DNA from: JAAZBW01 sp035647855
GTDB lineage: Bacteria; Actinomycetota; Actinomycetes; Actinomycetales; Actinomycetaceae
Reading direction: 5' to 3'
Length of the DNA stretch: 19,094 nt
Assembly (NCBI GenBank): GCA_035647855.1
Contig: DASRMP010000018.1
Span: forward strand, 1-19,094
In this document: positions 7,611 to 16,542 of the stretch, one piece after another
Numbering within the stretch: the stretch's first letter is position 1
Layout of the letters: each line of letters begins with the position of its first letter
The notes under the pieces: model-generated
Told to the model about the DNA's origin: nothing
Databases searched by the model: none
The model's input: the letters and a program-made list of their open reading frames with translations, nothing else
Made by a program: the position numbers and the translations under genes

Positions 7611-9770
7611 ATGAACTCGAAGAAGAGTGGTGGCAACGCTGCCCAGGAAGTACGAAACGTCGTCGTCGTCGGTCCCGGAGGGTCGGGTAAGACCACCGTG
7701 CTCGAGACTCTGTTGAACGCGGTCGGGGCGACCACCCGCGTCGGGAGGGTGGAGGACGGCACCACCGTGATGGACTTCGAGGACGTGGAGAAGCGACTGA
7801 AATACTCGGTCAACCTTGCGGTCGCCTCGGTCGAGATCACGGATCCCGCCATCGTCGGAGACAAGGGCGCCGTCCGGCTCAACCTGCTCGACTCCCCGGG
7901 GAACCCGGACTTCGTGGGCGAACTCCGCTCGGGTCTGCGTGGCTCGGACGCGGCCCTGTTCGTGGTCTCTGCCACCGACGGCATCGACGGTGCCACGCGG
8001 CGCGTCTGGAATGAGTGCGGGGATGTGGCACAGCCGCGCGCGATAGTGGTCACCGACGTCGACGAGCAGAACGCGAACTTCGAGAACACGGTCCAGGAAC
8101 TCAAGGAAGCGTTCGGCTCGGGCGTGCACGCCCTGTACGTGCCGTACAAGGCGAAGGACCCCGAGACGGCAACGTTGATCTCGGTGGTCCGCGGCCAGAT
8201 CCAGCACGGCTTCGGCCCCGATTCCACGTACGAGGACGTGCCGGCCGAACTGGCGGACAGCATCGAGGAGATGCGCGGCAACCTCATCGAGGACGTCATC
8301 ACCGAGGCGGGCAACGAGGAACTCATGGAGCGGTACCTCGAGGGAGAGGACCTGAACTTCGACGCCATCTCGGACGACCTCACCGTGGCCACTGCGAACG
8401 CCCAGTTCTTCCCGGTAATGCCGGTGGTGGCAACCACTGGCCTCGGCGTGAAGCACCTCCTGCGCGTGCTCTGCAATTCCTTCCCCACCCCGGCGGACCA
8501 CGGACTCCTGAAGGCCTACACTCCGGCAGGCGGCGAGCGCGAGATGATCACGCATGACCCGAATGGCCCGCTGATCGGCCAGATCATCAAGACCACCACG
8601 GACCCGTTCGTGGGGCGCATCTCCGTGGTCCGGCTCTTCTCCGGAACGCTGAGGGCGGACCAGGTTGTCCACGTCTCGGGGCACGCGTCCACATTCGCGG
8701 GCCGCTCCGCGGACGACTCGTGGCACAGGGATCACGACGAGGACGAGAAGATCGGCGCACTCGCCCGCCCCATGGGCGGCTCCCAGATCCCGGTCGAGGA
8801 GGCCTACGCCGGCGAGATCGTCACCGTGGCGCGCCTGTCCAAGGCCGAGACCGGGGACACGATCTCCTCTCCGGAGGACCCCGCCGTCGTGATGACGTGG
8901 GAGATGCCCGAGCCGCTGTACCCGACTGCGCTCCGCGCCCAGAAGCAGGCCGACGAGGGCAAGCTCATGATCGGCCTCCAGCGGCTCCAGGCGGAGGACC
9001 CGTCCGTGCGCGTCGAGGTGGACCCGACCACGGGACAGCTCGTCATGTGGACCATGGGCGAGCAGCACCTCACCGTGATGCGGGAGCGGCTGCGCGACCG
9101 CATCAACGTCGAGATTGACACGTTCCCCGTGCTCGTGCCGCTGCGCGAGACGCTCGCCGGTAAGAGCGAGGTCACGGGCAAGCACGTGAAGCAGTCCGGT
9201 GGCCACGGCCAGTACGCGGTGGCAGAGTTGCGTTTCGAGCCGCTGCCCATGGGCCAGGGCTTCGAGTTCGTGGACGAGGTGGTGGGCGGCGCGGTGCCGA
9301 AGAACTACATTCCTTCGGTCGAGAAGGGCATCGTCGCGCAGATGGCCAAGGGCATTTCCGGATACCCCATGGTGGACATCCGGGCCACGTTGTACCACGG
9401 CAAGGCCCACTCGGTGGACTCCTCGGACGCGGCGTTCCAGATGGCCGGTTCGCTCGGTCTCCAGGAGGCGGCGAAGAGGTCCGGGATCACGATCCTCGAG
9501 CCGGTCGATTCGATCGAGGTCCTCTGCGACGACGAGTACGTCGGCGCGGTGATGTCAGACCTCTCCACCCGCCGTGGCCGCGTGAAGGGCACCGAGGCGG
9601 CGAAGGCCGGGCAGACGCGGATCACCGCTGACGTGCCTGCCTTCGAGCTGATCCGCTACTCGACCGCGCTGCGTTCGCTCGCCCGCGGGACGGGTTCGTT
9701 CAAGCGCGAGTACATTTCCCACGAGCCCGCGCCGAGCCATCTGGCGGACAGGCTGACCGAGGGCGCGTAG
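7611..9770 (+). CDS. Elongation factor G-like protein EF-G2
   Basis: A 719-residue paralogue of translation factor EF-G, of the actinobacterial EF-G2 group. Domains run in EF-G order: G domain (1 to ~280), beta-barrel domain II (~310-400, FVGRISVVRLFSGTL), then III, IV (GKHVKQSGGHGQYA near 525-538) and V (LEPVDSIEVLCDDEYVGAV and RRGRVKG). The P-loop is GPGGSGKTT (21-29) and G3 is DSPGNPDF (94-101). The usual NKxD motif is replaced by TDVD (148-151), so guanine recognition may be altered. Switch I lacks the typical EF-G sequence. The role of EF-G2 is unclear; it is generally dispensable and not a proven translocase. ATG 7611 has GGAG at 7595-7598 and a closer AGAGG. A TAnnnT-like TACCCT at 7548-7553 may be the -10. 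Confidence 0.92.
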   Translation: MNSKKSGGNAAQEVRNVVVVGPGGSGKTTVLETLLNAVGATTRVGRVEDGTTVMDFEDVEKRLKYSVNLAVASVEITDPAIVGDKGAVRLNLLDSPGNPDFVGELRSGLRGSDAALFVVSATDGIDGATRRVWNECGDVAQPRAIVVTDVDEQNANFENTVQELKEAFGSGVHALYVPYKAKDPETATLISVVRGQIQHGFGPDSTYEDVPAELADSIEEMRGNLIEDVITEAGNEELMERYLEGEDLNFDAISDDLTVATANAQFFPVMPVVATTGLGVKHLLRVLCNSFPTPADHGLLKAYTPAGGEREMITHDPNGPLIGQIIKTTTDPFVGRISVVRLFSGTLRADQVVHVSGHASTFAGRSADDSWHRDHDEDEKIGALARPMGGSQIPVEEAYAGEIVTVARLSKAETGDTISSPEDPAVVMTWEMPEPLYPTALRAQKQADEGKLMIGLQRLQAEDPSVRVEVDPTTGQLVMWTMGEQHLTVMRERLRDRINVEIDTFPVLVPLRETLAGKSEVTGKHVKQSGGHGQYAVAELRFEPLPMGQGFEFVDEVVGGAVPKNYIPSVEKGIVAQMAKGISGYPMVDIRATLYHGKAHSVDSSDAAFQMAGSLGLQEAAKRSGITILEPVDSIEVLCDDEYVGAVMSDLSTRRGRVKGTEAAKAGQTRITADVPAFELIRYSTALRSLARGTGSFKREYISHEPAPSHLADRLTEGA

Positions 9771-9795
9771 TTCCTTCACGTGGTTCGCACACGAT

Positions 9796-9843
9796 CCGGG
9801 CCCGGTCCCGCAGCCGCCGAGCGGTTTGCGAGGCCGGGCCCGG
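9796..9843 (+). terminator. Long inverted repeat after EF-G2
   Basis: CCGGGCCCGG occurs at 9796-9805 and again at 9834-9843. The unit is itself a palindrome, so the copies can pair with each other around a 28-base loop. It lies 25 bases past the EF-G2 stop and upstream of the putA start. There is no T tract. It could be a terminator or a regulatory structure in the gap. Confidence 0.4.
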
Positions 9844-9875
9844 CGCTTCTGCCTGCGGGTGTCACCGCCAAGAAC

Positions 9876-9891
9876 TAACGTTGGGAGCGTG
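9876..9891 (+). promoter_or_regulatory. -10 element placed for a leaderless putA transcript
   Basis: TAACGT (9876-9881) fits TAnnnT. Seven bases later comes the GTG at 9889, exactly where transcription would start. The only purine-rich site (GGGAG, 9883-9887) is a single base from the GTG, too close for normal use. The two facts together suggest a leaderless mRNA, common in actinobacteria. No clear -35 is seen. Confidence 0.5.
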
Positions 9892-12800
9892 AGTCACCAG
9901 CCCGCAATGCCGCCGGGGACCGGCCCAACTCCTGCAAATCCTGAACTCTGGGAAGTGGGCCGGAAGGCGGTCGCACTCACGCGCGACTGGACAACGCGCG
10001 CGGCCGGCGAGCCCGTACCCGCGAGCGCGAAGCTCCTCGCCGGGATCCTCGGCGATCCTGCGGGCCTCGATTTCACGCTCCGCTTCGTCGACGATGTCAT
10101 CCGCCCCCGCGACGATGCGGTGGCCGCCCGGGCGCTCACCGCGCTCGCGGGCCGGCGCGTCGATTTTTTGCCGGCTGCCCTCGCGGCGGCCGTGAAGGCC
10201 GCGGGCGCGGCGGCGCGGCTCGCGCCCGGTCCTGCGATGGCCGCCACGCGGCGAGCCTTCAGAGCGGTGGTGGGCGACCTCGTCGTCGACGTCACTGACC
10301 GCACCCTCACCTCCTCGCTCGCACGGCTGCGCTCCACCGGCGACCACCTCAACGTCAACCTCCTCGGCGAGGCCGTGCTCGGCGATGCCGAGGCCGCCCG
10401 CCGCCTGCGCGAGAACGAGCGCCTCGTGGAGCGTGCCGACATCGATTACGTCTCCCTCAAGGTCTCCGCGGTGATCGGGCCGCACAATCCGTGGGACTTC
10501 GACGGCGCCGTCGAGCGCGCGGTGGCCGCACTGACGCCGTTCTTCCGGCGGGCGCGGGACGCGGGCACGTTCGTCAATCTCGATATGGAGTCCTACTCGG
10601 ACCTCGATCTGACGCTCGCGGCGTTCATGCGGGTCCTCGAGGATCCATCGCTGCGGGACTACCGCGCGGGCATCGTGCTGCAGGCCTACCTGCCGGACGC
10701 CCTCGGAGCGATGCAGCGCCTGCAGGAGTGGGCCGCGGCCCGGGTGGCCGCCGGCGGGGCGCCCATCAAGGTCCGGATCGTGAAGGGCGCAAACCTCGCG
10801 ATGGAGCGCGTGGACGCAGAGATCCGCGGCTGGGAACTGGTCACGTGGCCCTCCAAGGAGGAAACCGACACGAACTTCAAGCGGGTGCTTGCCTGGGCGC
10901 TCACGCCGGAGCGGCTGGCGAACGTGCATCTCGGAGTCGCCGGGCAGAACATGTTCGATCTCGCGTTCGCGCACCTGCTCGCCGGCACTCGCCGCGTGGA
11001 CCGATCCATGATCGAGTTCGAACTGCTCGCGGGCATGGCCACCGGACAGGCGAGGGTGATGCGCGAGGACCTCGGGCCGCTGCGCCTGTACGTGCCGGTC
11101 GTGCGGCCGGAGGAGTTTGACGTCGCGATCGCCTACCTCGTGCGCCGGCTCGAGGAGAACGCGATGCCGGAGAACTTCATGTCCGGCATCTTCGACATCG
11201 GCACCGATCCCGCGGTGTTCGCCCGCGAGCGCGACCGGTTCCTCGCGTCACTCGCTCATGTCGACGAGGCCGTGCCGGCACCGCGCCGCAGCGCGTCCTC
11301 CGGGCGCGGCGCCGTCGTGAAAGGAGCGCCCCCCGCCTTCGAGAACGCCCCCGACTCCGACCCCTCGCTGTCCGCCAACCGCGCCTGGGCGCGCGAGATT
11401 GCCGCACGCATACCCACCTCCACGCTGGGCGAGGCCAAAGAGGGTGCCGCCCGGCTGGAGACACCGGAGGACGTCGACCGGCTGGTCGGCGAACTCAGGG
11501 CGAACGCGGTCTGGGCGGTGCGCCCCACGGGCGATCGCGTCCGGGTGCTGCGTCACCTCGCCGAGGTATTCGAGGAGCGGCGCGGGGAGCTGATCGAGGT
11601 CGCGGCGTCGGAGACGGGGAAGACCATCGACCAGGCGGACGCCGAGGTCTCCGAGGCGGTGGACTTCGCGAACTACTACGCGCTGATGGCGCGGGAGCTC
11701 ACGCTCCTGGACGGGGCGCGATTCGCTCCCGTGGCGGTGACCGTGGTGGCGCCCCCGTGGAACTTCCCTCTCGCGATCCCAGTGGGCGGGGCGCTGGCGG
11801 CGCTGGCGGCGGGCTCCGCCGTCGTGCTGAAACCGGCACCGCCGGCGCGGCGTTGCGGAGCGGAACTCGTGCGGGCGATGTGGGACGCAGGCGTGCCGCG
11901 CGAGGTCCTGGCGCTCGCGGACCTGGAGGACGGGGAGGTGTCCCGGGCGCTCGTGACGCATGAGGGCGTCGAGCGCGTGGTGCTGACGGGCTCGTATGAG
12001 ACGGCGAAGCTGTTCCGGTCGTGGCGCCGGGATTTGCCGCTGCTGGCGGAGACGAGCGGCAAGAACGCGATCGTGGTGACGCCGTCGGCGGATCCGGACC
12101 TGGCCGTGAGGGACATCGTGACCTCGGCGTTCGGGCACGCGGGACAGAAGTGCTCGGCGGCGTCGCTGGTGGTGCTCGTGGGGTCGGTGGCGCGGTCGCG
12201 GCGGTTCCGGGACCAGTTGGTGGACGCCGTCGCGTCGTTGCGGGTGGGGATGCCGGAGGACCTGACGTCCCAGGTGGGTCCGGTGGTCATGCCGGACGAT
12301 GCGAAGCTTCTTCGCGGCCTCACGGAACTCGGCCCGGGCGAGCACTGGGTGATTCGGCCCCGGCAACTCGATGCCGCGGGCCGGCTCTGGCAGCCCGGCA
12401 TCCGCGCCGGAGTGAAGCTCGACTCCGAGTTCCATCAGACGGAGTACTTCGGTCCCGTGCTCGGGATCATGACCGCTCCGGACCTGGGCGGCGCCATCGA
12501 GATCGTGAACAGGACTCAGTTCGGGCTCACGTCCGGACTGCACTCCCTCGATCCGCATGAGGTCCTCTACTGGCTGGAGCGCGCACAGGCGGGGAACCTC
12601 TACGTGAACCGGGGGATTACGGGCGCGATCGTGCGCCGGCAGCCGTTCGGGGGCTGGAAGCGGTCAGGGCTCGGGCCCGGAGCGAAGGCGGGTGGCCCAA
12701 ACTATCTGCTCGGTTTCGGGCACGTCACCGCGGTGCCGGGCGAGAGCCCGGATGCCCCGCGCTCGCCGAAGCTCTCCGCGGTGCCGGCGCGCGTCCGGCC

Positions 12801-13380
12801 GCTGTTGCGGGCAGGCAAGAGCCACCTCGACCCGGCGGAATGGCGCCGGCTCCGCCGCTCAGCGGCCTCGGACGGTGCGATGTGGGACGCGCGATACGGC
12901 CGCACGCTGGACCCGACCGGGCTCCATGCCGAGCTGAACCTCTTCCGGTACAGGCCACTGCCGGTCACGATCCGGGCGGGCGAGCGCGCTTCGCTCGCGG
13001 ACATCATCCGGGTGGTTGCCGCCGGGAGTCTGGCGGGTTCCATGCTCACGCTGAGTCACGGGACGCCGATCCCTCGCACGGTTCAGACCGCCATGCGGAC
13101 CCTTCATGTCACCCTGCGGTACGAGAGCGACGCCGAATGGCTCGCCTCCGCCGCCGCCTGGGCCGCCTCCGAGCCGCTCGACGGCCGCGTGCGGCTCATC
13201 TCCTCCTCTGCCGCCGCTCTCGCGGACGCCGTCGGCGGGAACCCTGACATCGCGGTGTGGGCCGACCCGGTCACCGAATCAGGGCAGATCGAGATGCTGC
13301 CGTTCCTGCGGGAGCAGGCGATCTCGGTGACGGCGCACCGCTACGGCACGCCGTCGCGGCTCGTGGAACTCGACGAGTGA
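9889..13380 (+). CDS. putA: Bifunctional proline dehydrogenase / L-glutamate gamma-semialdehyde dehydrogenase
   Basis: A 1163-residue fusion that oxidises proline to glutamate: an FAD-dependent proline dehydrogenase barrel passes P5C/glutamate semialdehyde to an NAD-dependent aldehyde dehydrogenase. The barrel spans about 60-450, with NLDMESYSDLDLT, VKGANLAMERVDAEIRGW (near 298-315) and RRLEENAMPENF (near 420). The dehydrogenase spans about 560-1000, with PPWNFPLAIPVGGA, general base E721 in AETSGKN and nucleophile C755 in GQKCSA, closing with PFGGWKRSGLGPGAKAGG. About 1000-1163 matches the extra C-terminal aldehyde-dehydrogenase-like domain of longer PutAs (LNLFRYRPLPVTIR, AISVTAHRYGTP). The ribbon-helix-helix DNA-binding domain of enterobacterial PutA is absent, so it should not repress itself. 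The GTG start fits the leaderless signal; a longer frame from 9826 would run through the inverted repeat. It converges on the importer operon. Confidence 0.95.
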   Translation: MSHQPAMPPGTGPTPANPELWEVGRKAVALTRDWTTRAAGEPVPASAKLLAGILGDPAGLDFTLRFVDDVIRPRDDAVAARALTALAGRRVDFLPAALAAAVKAAGAAARLAPGPAMAATRRAFRAVVGDLVVDVTDRTLTSSLARLRSTGDHLNVNLLGEAVLGDAEAARRLRENERLVERADIDYVSLKVSAVIGPHNPWDFDGAVERAVAALTPFFRRARDAGTFVNLDMESYSDLDLTLAAFMRVLEDPSLRDYRAGIVLQAYLPDALGAMQRLQEWAAARVAAGGAPIKVRIVKGANLAMERVDAEIRGWELVTWPSKEETDTNFKRVLAWALTPERLANVHLGVAGQNMFDLAFAHLLAGTRRVDRSMIEFELLAGMATGQARVMREDLGPLRLYVPVVRPEEFDVAIAYLVRRLEENAMPENFMSGIFDIGTDPAVFARERDRFLASLAHVDEAVPAPRRSASSGRGAVVKGAPPAFENAPDSDPSLSANRAWAREIAARIPTSTLGEAKEGAARLETPEDVDRLVGELRANAVWAVRPTGDRVRVLRHLAEVFEERRGELIEVAASETGKTIDQADAEVSEAVDFANYYALMARELTLLDGARFAPVAVTVVAPPWNFPLAIPVGGALAALAAGSAVVLKPAPPARRCGAELVRAMWDAGVPREVLALADLEDGEVSRALVTHEGVERVVLTGSYETAKLFRSWRRDLPLLAETSGKNAIVVTPSADPDLAVRDIVTSAFGHAGQKCSAASLVVLVGSVARSRRFRDQLVDAVASLRVGMPEDLTSQVGPVVMPDDAKLLRGLTELGPGEHWVIRPRQLDAAGRLWQPGIRAGVKLDSEFHQTEYFGPVLGIMTAPDLGGAIEIVNRTQFGLTSGLHSLDPHEVLYWLERAQAGNLYVNRGITGAIVRRQPFGGWKRSGLGPGAKAGGPNYLLGFGHVTAVPGESPDAPRSPKLSAVPARVRPLLRAGKSHLDPAEWRRLRRSAASDGAMWDARYGRTLDPTGLHAELNLFRYRPLPVTIRAGERASLADIIRVVAAGSLAGSMLTLSHGTPIPRTVQTAMRTLHVTLRYESDAEWLASAAAWAASEPLDGRVRLISSSAAALADAVGGNPDIAVWADPVTESGQIEMLPFLREQAISVTAHRYGTPSRLVELDE

Positions 13381-13400
13381 GCAGGAGCAAGCGCCTGCTC
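13379..13400. terminator. Hairpin between converging putA and CBS-ACT genes
   Basis: A 7-base perfect stem (GAGCAGG 13379-13385, CCTGCTC 13394-13400) with an 8-base loop begins within the putA stop codon and fills most of the 30-base gap between the two stops. It could serve both strands. No T run. Confidence 0.45.
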
Positions 13401-13410
13401 TGCCGAGAGC

Positions 13411-14055
13411 TCACTCGTTCCGCAGCCGGTGGATGATCCGGTAGCCGGCGGCCTCGAGTTCGGACTCGATCTCGTCAGTGTTGAGAGTGTTGAGTCCCAG
13501 CACCAGATCGACCTTCTCGGACTGGCCGCCGTAGACCGCCAGGTGAGTGACGTTGGTCCCGTGCTTCTTCGTGATGGCGCCGACTCGCTCCAGGACTCCC
13601 GGTGCATCGTCGATCTCGATGATGAGCCTCGTGCCGCGGGCGCGGGAGCCCATCATCTCGATGAACGCGTCGAAAATGGCGCTCTCGGTGATGACGCCCA
13701 CCACGCGGCCGTCGTCCTCGACCACTGGAAGCATTTCCACCTTGTTGTCCCGCATGAGGACGGCGGCTTCCTCCAGCAGCGCGTCCGGCGAGACACGCAC
13801 CGGGTCGTGGCTCATCACCTGGCCGACCTTGATCTTCCCGAGCAGGTAGTTCACCTCACCCGCCGCGAGCGAGGTGGCCTTGGAGGGCAGTGCCTTCGCG
13901 ATATCGCCCTTGGACAGCACACCCACGAGCACGTCATTCCTCACGACCGGTAGCCACCGGATACGGCGCTCCTCCATGAGCGCGATGGCCTCGGGGATGG
14001 CGTTCTCGGGTCCGATGACGAACGGGTTGGCGGTCATCCGCAGTCTCAGAAACAC
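13411..14055 (-). CDS. CBS-CBS-ACT domain protein (AcuB-like)
   Basis: A 214-residue protein with two tandem CBS domains (about 1-60 and 70-130; RLRMTANPFVI, GVLSKGDIA, VGQVMSHDPVRV and GVITESAIFDAF are typical) followed by an ACT-like domain (about 140-200, TRLIIEIDDAPGVLERVGAI). CBS pairs bind adenine nucleotides; ACT domains often bind amino acids. The layout matches proteins annotated as acetoin-utilisation AcuB, whose exact function is uncertain. The GTG start at 14055 has GGGAGG seven bases upstream, inside the last codons of livF. Only three bases separate it from the livF stop, so it is the last gene of the importer operon. I infer a cytoplasmic sensor tied to uptake of the transported compound. 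Confidence 0.85.
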   Translation of the reverse strand: MFLRLRMTANPFVIGPENAIPEAIALMEERRIRWLPVVRNDVLVGVLSKGDIAKALPSKATSLAAGEVNYLLGKIKVGQVMSHDPVRVSPDALLEEAAVLMRDNKVEMLPVVEDDGRVVGVITESAIFDAFIEMMGSRARGTRLIIEIDDAPGVLERVGAITKKHGTNVTHLAVYGGQSEKVDLVLGLNTLNTDEIESELEAAGYRIIHRLRNE

Positions 14056-14058
14056 CCT

Positions 14059-14763
14059 TCAGCCTCCCAAATAGGCGCGCTTCACGTCCTCCGTATCGGA
14101 CAGTTCGGCCGCCGTGCCGGACAGCACGATCGAACCTGTCTCCATCACGTATCCCCGGTTCGCGATCTGCAGCGCCATGTTGGCGTTCTGTTCCACCAGC
14201 AGGATGGTGGTGCCGGTTTCGTTGATCTTCTTGATGATGTCGAAGATCTCCTGGACGAACAGCGGCGCCAGGCCCATGGACGGCTCGTCGAGCAGCAGGA
14301 TTCTCGGGCGGCTCATGATCGCGCGCCCGATCGCCAGCATCTGCTGCTCACCGCCGGAGAGCGTGCCGGCGAGCTGCTTCCGCCGGTCGTGCAGTACGGG
14401 GAAGCGGGTGTACACGCGCTCGTAGTCCTCCTCGAGTGCGTCGCCGCGTTTCCGGAGGTATGCGCCCAGTTCGAGGTTTTCCAGCACGGTGAGTTTCGGG
14501 AACACGCGCCGTCCCTCGGGAACCTGGCACATTCCGAGCTTCACGCGATCCCGGGTGGAGCGGCCCGTGATGTCACGGCCCTCGATGAGGATCTTGCCGG
14601 AGGTAGGCTTCTTGAGCCCCGACGCCGTGCGGAGCGTGGTGGTCTTACCGGCCCCGTTGGCGCCGATCAGGGTGACGATCTCACCGGCCTCGACCTTCAG
14701 CGAAATACCCTTGATCGCGTGGATGCCGCCGAAGTGCACCTGAAGGTCCTGGATCTCAAACAC
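14059..14763 (-). CDS. livF: Branched-chain amino acid ABC transporter ATPase LivF
   Basis: A 234-residue cytoplasmic ATPase subunit of a Liv-type importer. Walker A is GANGAGKTT (34-42), the signature LSGGEQQ (135-141), Walker B ILLLDEP (155-161), and LLVEQNANMAL is the typical H-loop region of LivF, with Glu-Gln where other ABC proteins have a His. The GTG start at 14763 overlaps the end of livG by 8 bases and follows GAGGAGG at six bases. Length is normal. It pairs with LivG to power LivH/LivM. Confidence 0.95.
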   Translation of the reverse strand: MFEIQDLQVHFGGIHAIKGISLKVEAGEIVTLIGANGAGKTTTLRTASGLKKPTSGKILIEGRDITGRSTRDRVKLGMCQVPEGRRVFPKLTVLENLELGAYLRKRGDALEEDYERVYTRFPVLHDRRKQLAGTLSGGEQQMLAIGRAIMSRPRILLLDEPSMGLAPLFVQEIFDIIKKINETGTTILLVEQNANMALQIANRGYVMETGSIVLSGTAAELSDTEDVKRAYLGG

Positions 14764-15574
14764 TGTCCACCTCCTCGCCCAGGTAGGCCTCGATCACCCG
14801 CGGGTTGGACCTGATCTCGGCCGGTTCGCCCGAGGCGATGACGATGCCGTGGTCCAGGACGTAGATTCGCTCGCAGATCTTCATCACGAGGGACATATCG
14901 TGCTCGATGAGAAGGATCGTCAACTTGAAGTCCTCGCGAAGGCGCCGGATGAGGGCCGTCAGTTCCGCGGTCTCGTTGGGGTTCATCCCGGCAGCGGGCT
15001 CGTCCAGAAGCAGGAGCGTGGGGCGCGTGGCGAGCGCACGGGCGATCTCGAGGTGGCGCTGATCGCCGTAGGACAGGTTGCGGGCCTGTTCCTCCGTCTT
15101 GTTGCCGAGGCCCATCAGCTCGAGCAGTTCGAGGCTCTCCTCACGAATCTGCTTCTCCGCGCGCACCTGACCCGGAGTTCTGAACACCGCCGCCGGCAGC
15201 CCGTAGCGGACGTTCTGCTGGAGGGCGATCTTCACGTTGTCCAGCACTGTCATGTCCTTGAACAGGCGGATGTTCTGGAAGGTGCGGGCGATGCCGTCGA
15301 GGCATATCGCGTGCGGTTTCCGGCCGCCGAGGCTCACCACCCGGTCCTCCCGCCGGAATCCGATTTGCCCCGACGACGGCGCATACACGCCCGTCATGAG
15401 ATTGAAGAGCGTGGTCTTGCCGGCGCCGTTCGGGCCGATGAGGCCCACCAGTTCGCCCTCGTCCAGGTGCAGCGACACGTTGGAAAGGGCGGCGAGCCCG
15501 CCGAAGTTCAGGGTGAGCTGCTCGATCTCGAGGATCGGGGCCGCGGTGGTGTTCTCCGTCATCTTCTCTGTCAT
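14756..15574 (-). CDS. livG: Branched-chain amino acid ABC transporter ATPase LivG
   Basis: A 272-residue ATPase. Walker A is GPNGAGKTT (47-55), the signature LSYGDQR (167-173) and Walker B LLLLDEPAAGMNP (187-199), all characteristic of LivG; IEHDMSLV carries the H-loop His. The ATG at 15574 overlaps the livM stop by one base (TGATG), with GAAGG upstream. A second in-frame ATG five codons later (15562) is a possible alternative. Residues 1-13 are a short Thr-rich extension before the fold starts. Confidence 0.95.
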   Translation of the reverse strand: MTEKMTENTTAAPILEIEQLTLNFGGLAALSNVSLHLDEGELVGLIGPNGAGKTTLFNLMTGVYAPSSGQIGFRREDRVVSLGGRKPHAICLDGIARTFQNIRLFKDMTVLDNVKIALQQNVRYGLPAAVFRTPGQVRAEKQIREESLELLELMGLGNKTEEQARNLSYGDQRHLEIARALATRPTLLLLDEPAAGMNPNETAELTALIRRLREDFKLTILLIEHDMSLVMKICERIYVLDHGIVIASGEPAEIRSNPRVIEAYLGEEVDSV

Positions 15575-16542
15575 CACGCGGCCTTCGGTTCGGTGGGCGG
15601 CGTGCGACGGCCCAGTCTCCGGAACATCCCGAGCGAGAGCTCGCGCGAACCCATCAGGCCCTGAGGCCGGAAGACCATGAGGACCACCAGCACGAGCGCG
15701 TAGATGATCATCCGGACCTCGGGGAACCCCTGCAACGCCGTCGAGACCAGGACGAGCACCACTGCGGCGATGACGGAACCGGAGATGCTGCCGAGTCCGC
15801 CGAGGACCACGATCACGAGGATGTCGATGGACTTCAGGAAGCCGAACAGGTCCGGCTTGATGAAGTAGAAGGTCGAGGCGTAGAGCGCGCCGCCCACGCC
15901 GCCGAAGAAGGCGCCGATGACGAATGCCAGTGTCTTCGCGCGGGTCGAGTTCACGCCGATCGACTCCGCCGCTATCTCGTCCTCGCGCACCGAGATGCAC
16001 GCCCGCCCGAACGAGGAATTGATGAAGTTCGCTATCACGACGACGGTTCCCACCGTGAACACGAACAGCCAGGTCCAGTTCACGAACTGGGGGATGCCCT
16101 GCATGCCGGCCGCGCCGTTGGAGAACTCGAAGTTCAGCAGCAGGATGCGGATGATCTCGGCCATCCCGAGTGTGGCGATGGCGAGGTAGTCGCCCCTGAG
16201 GCGGAGAGTGGGCAGCCCCACGAGGAATCCCACCAGCGCGGACAGCACCGCTCCGAGCAGCACGCCGCCGAGGAATCCCCAAATCGTCGGATACTGCATC
16301 GTCACGACGGCGCAGGAGTAGGCGCCGATCGCCATGAACCCGGCGTGCCCGAGTGAGAACTGGCCGGTGAAGCCCGTGATGAGGTTGAGGCTCACGGCCA
16401 GGATGATGTTGATCCCGATCGTCGACAGAGTGGCCATGTGGTAGGAGGTGACGACGCCGTTCACGACCAGCACCTGCACGATCACGTACAGTGCCGCCAG
16501 CACCGCGACGCGGGCGAGGAACGTCCGTGCTCGTGTGGACAT
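15574..16542 (-). CDS. livM: Branched-chain amino acid ABC transporter permease LivM
   Basis: A 322-residue inner-membrane permease with about eight to ten hydrophobic segments. The family-typical stretches NLITGFTGQFSLGHAGFMAIGAY and GLPTLRLRGDYLAIATLGMAEI (each quoted only in part of its length elsewhere) lie in the first half, and the cytoplasmic EAA-like loop ISVREDEIAAESIGVN follows near the centre. The C-terminus ends in a basic, Pro-rich tail. The ATG at 16542 overlaps the livH stop (TGATG) with GGAGAAGG upstream. It forms the channel with LivH. Confidence 0.93.
   Translation of the reverse strand: MSTRARTFLARVAVLAALYVIVQVLVVNGVVTSYHMATLSTIGINIILAVSLNLITGFTGQFSLGHAGFMAIGAYSCAVVTMQYPTIWGFLGGVLLGAVLSALVGFLVGLPTLRLRGDYLAIATLGMAEIIRILLLNFEFSNGAAGMQGIPQFVNWTWLFVFTVGTVVVIANFINSSFGRACISVREDEIAAESIGVNSTRAKTLAFVIGAFFGGVGGALYASTFYFIKPDLFGFLKSIDILVIVVLGGLGSISGSVIAAVVLVLVSTALQGFPEVRMIIYALVLVVLMVFRPQGLMGSRELSLGMFRRLGRRTPPTEPKAA

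Noticed and set aside
7569..9410. Long open frame antisense to EF-G2
   Set aside because: It mirrors the codon bias of the well-supported EF-G2 gene, has no recognisable domain and is rich in His, Arg and Val as antisense frames in high-GC DNA are.
11248..12558. Long open frame antisense to putA
   Set aside because: Same reason: low-complexity Arg/His-rich product opposite a conserved gene with intact catalytic motifs.
15575..16282. N-terminal extension of LivG
   Set aside because: It is an out-of-frame reading of livM; the ATG overlapping the livM stop gives a normal LivG.
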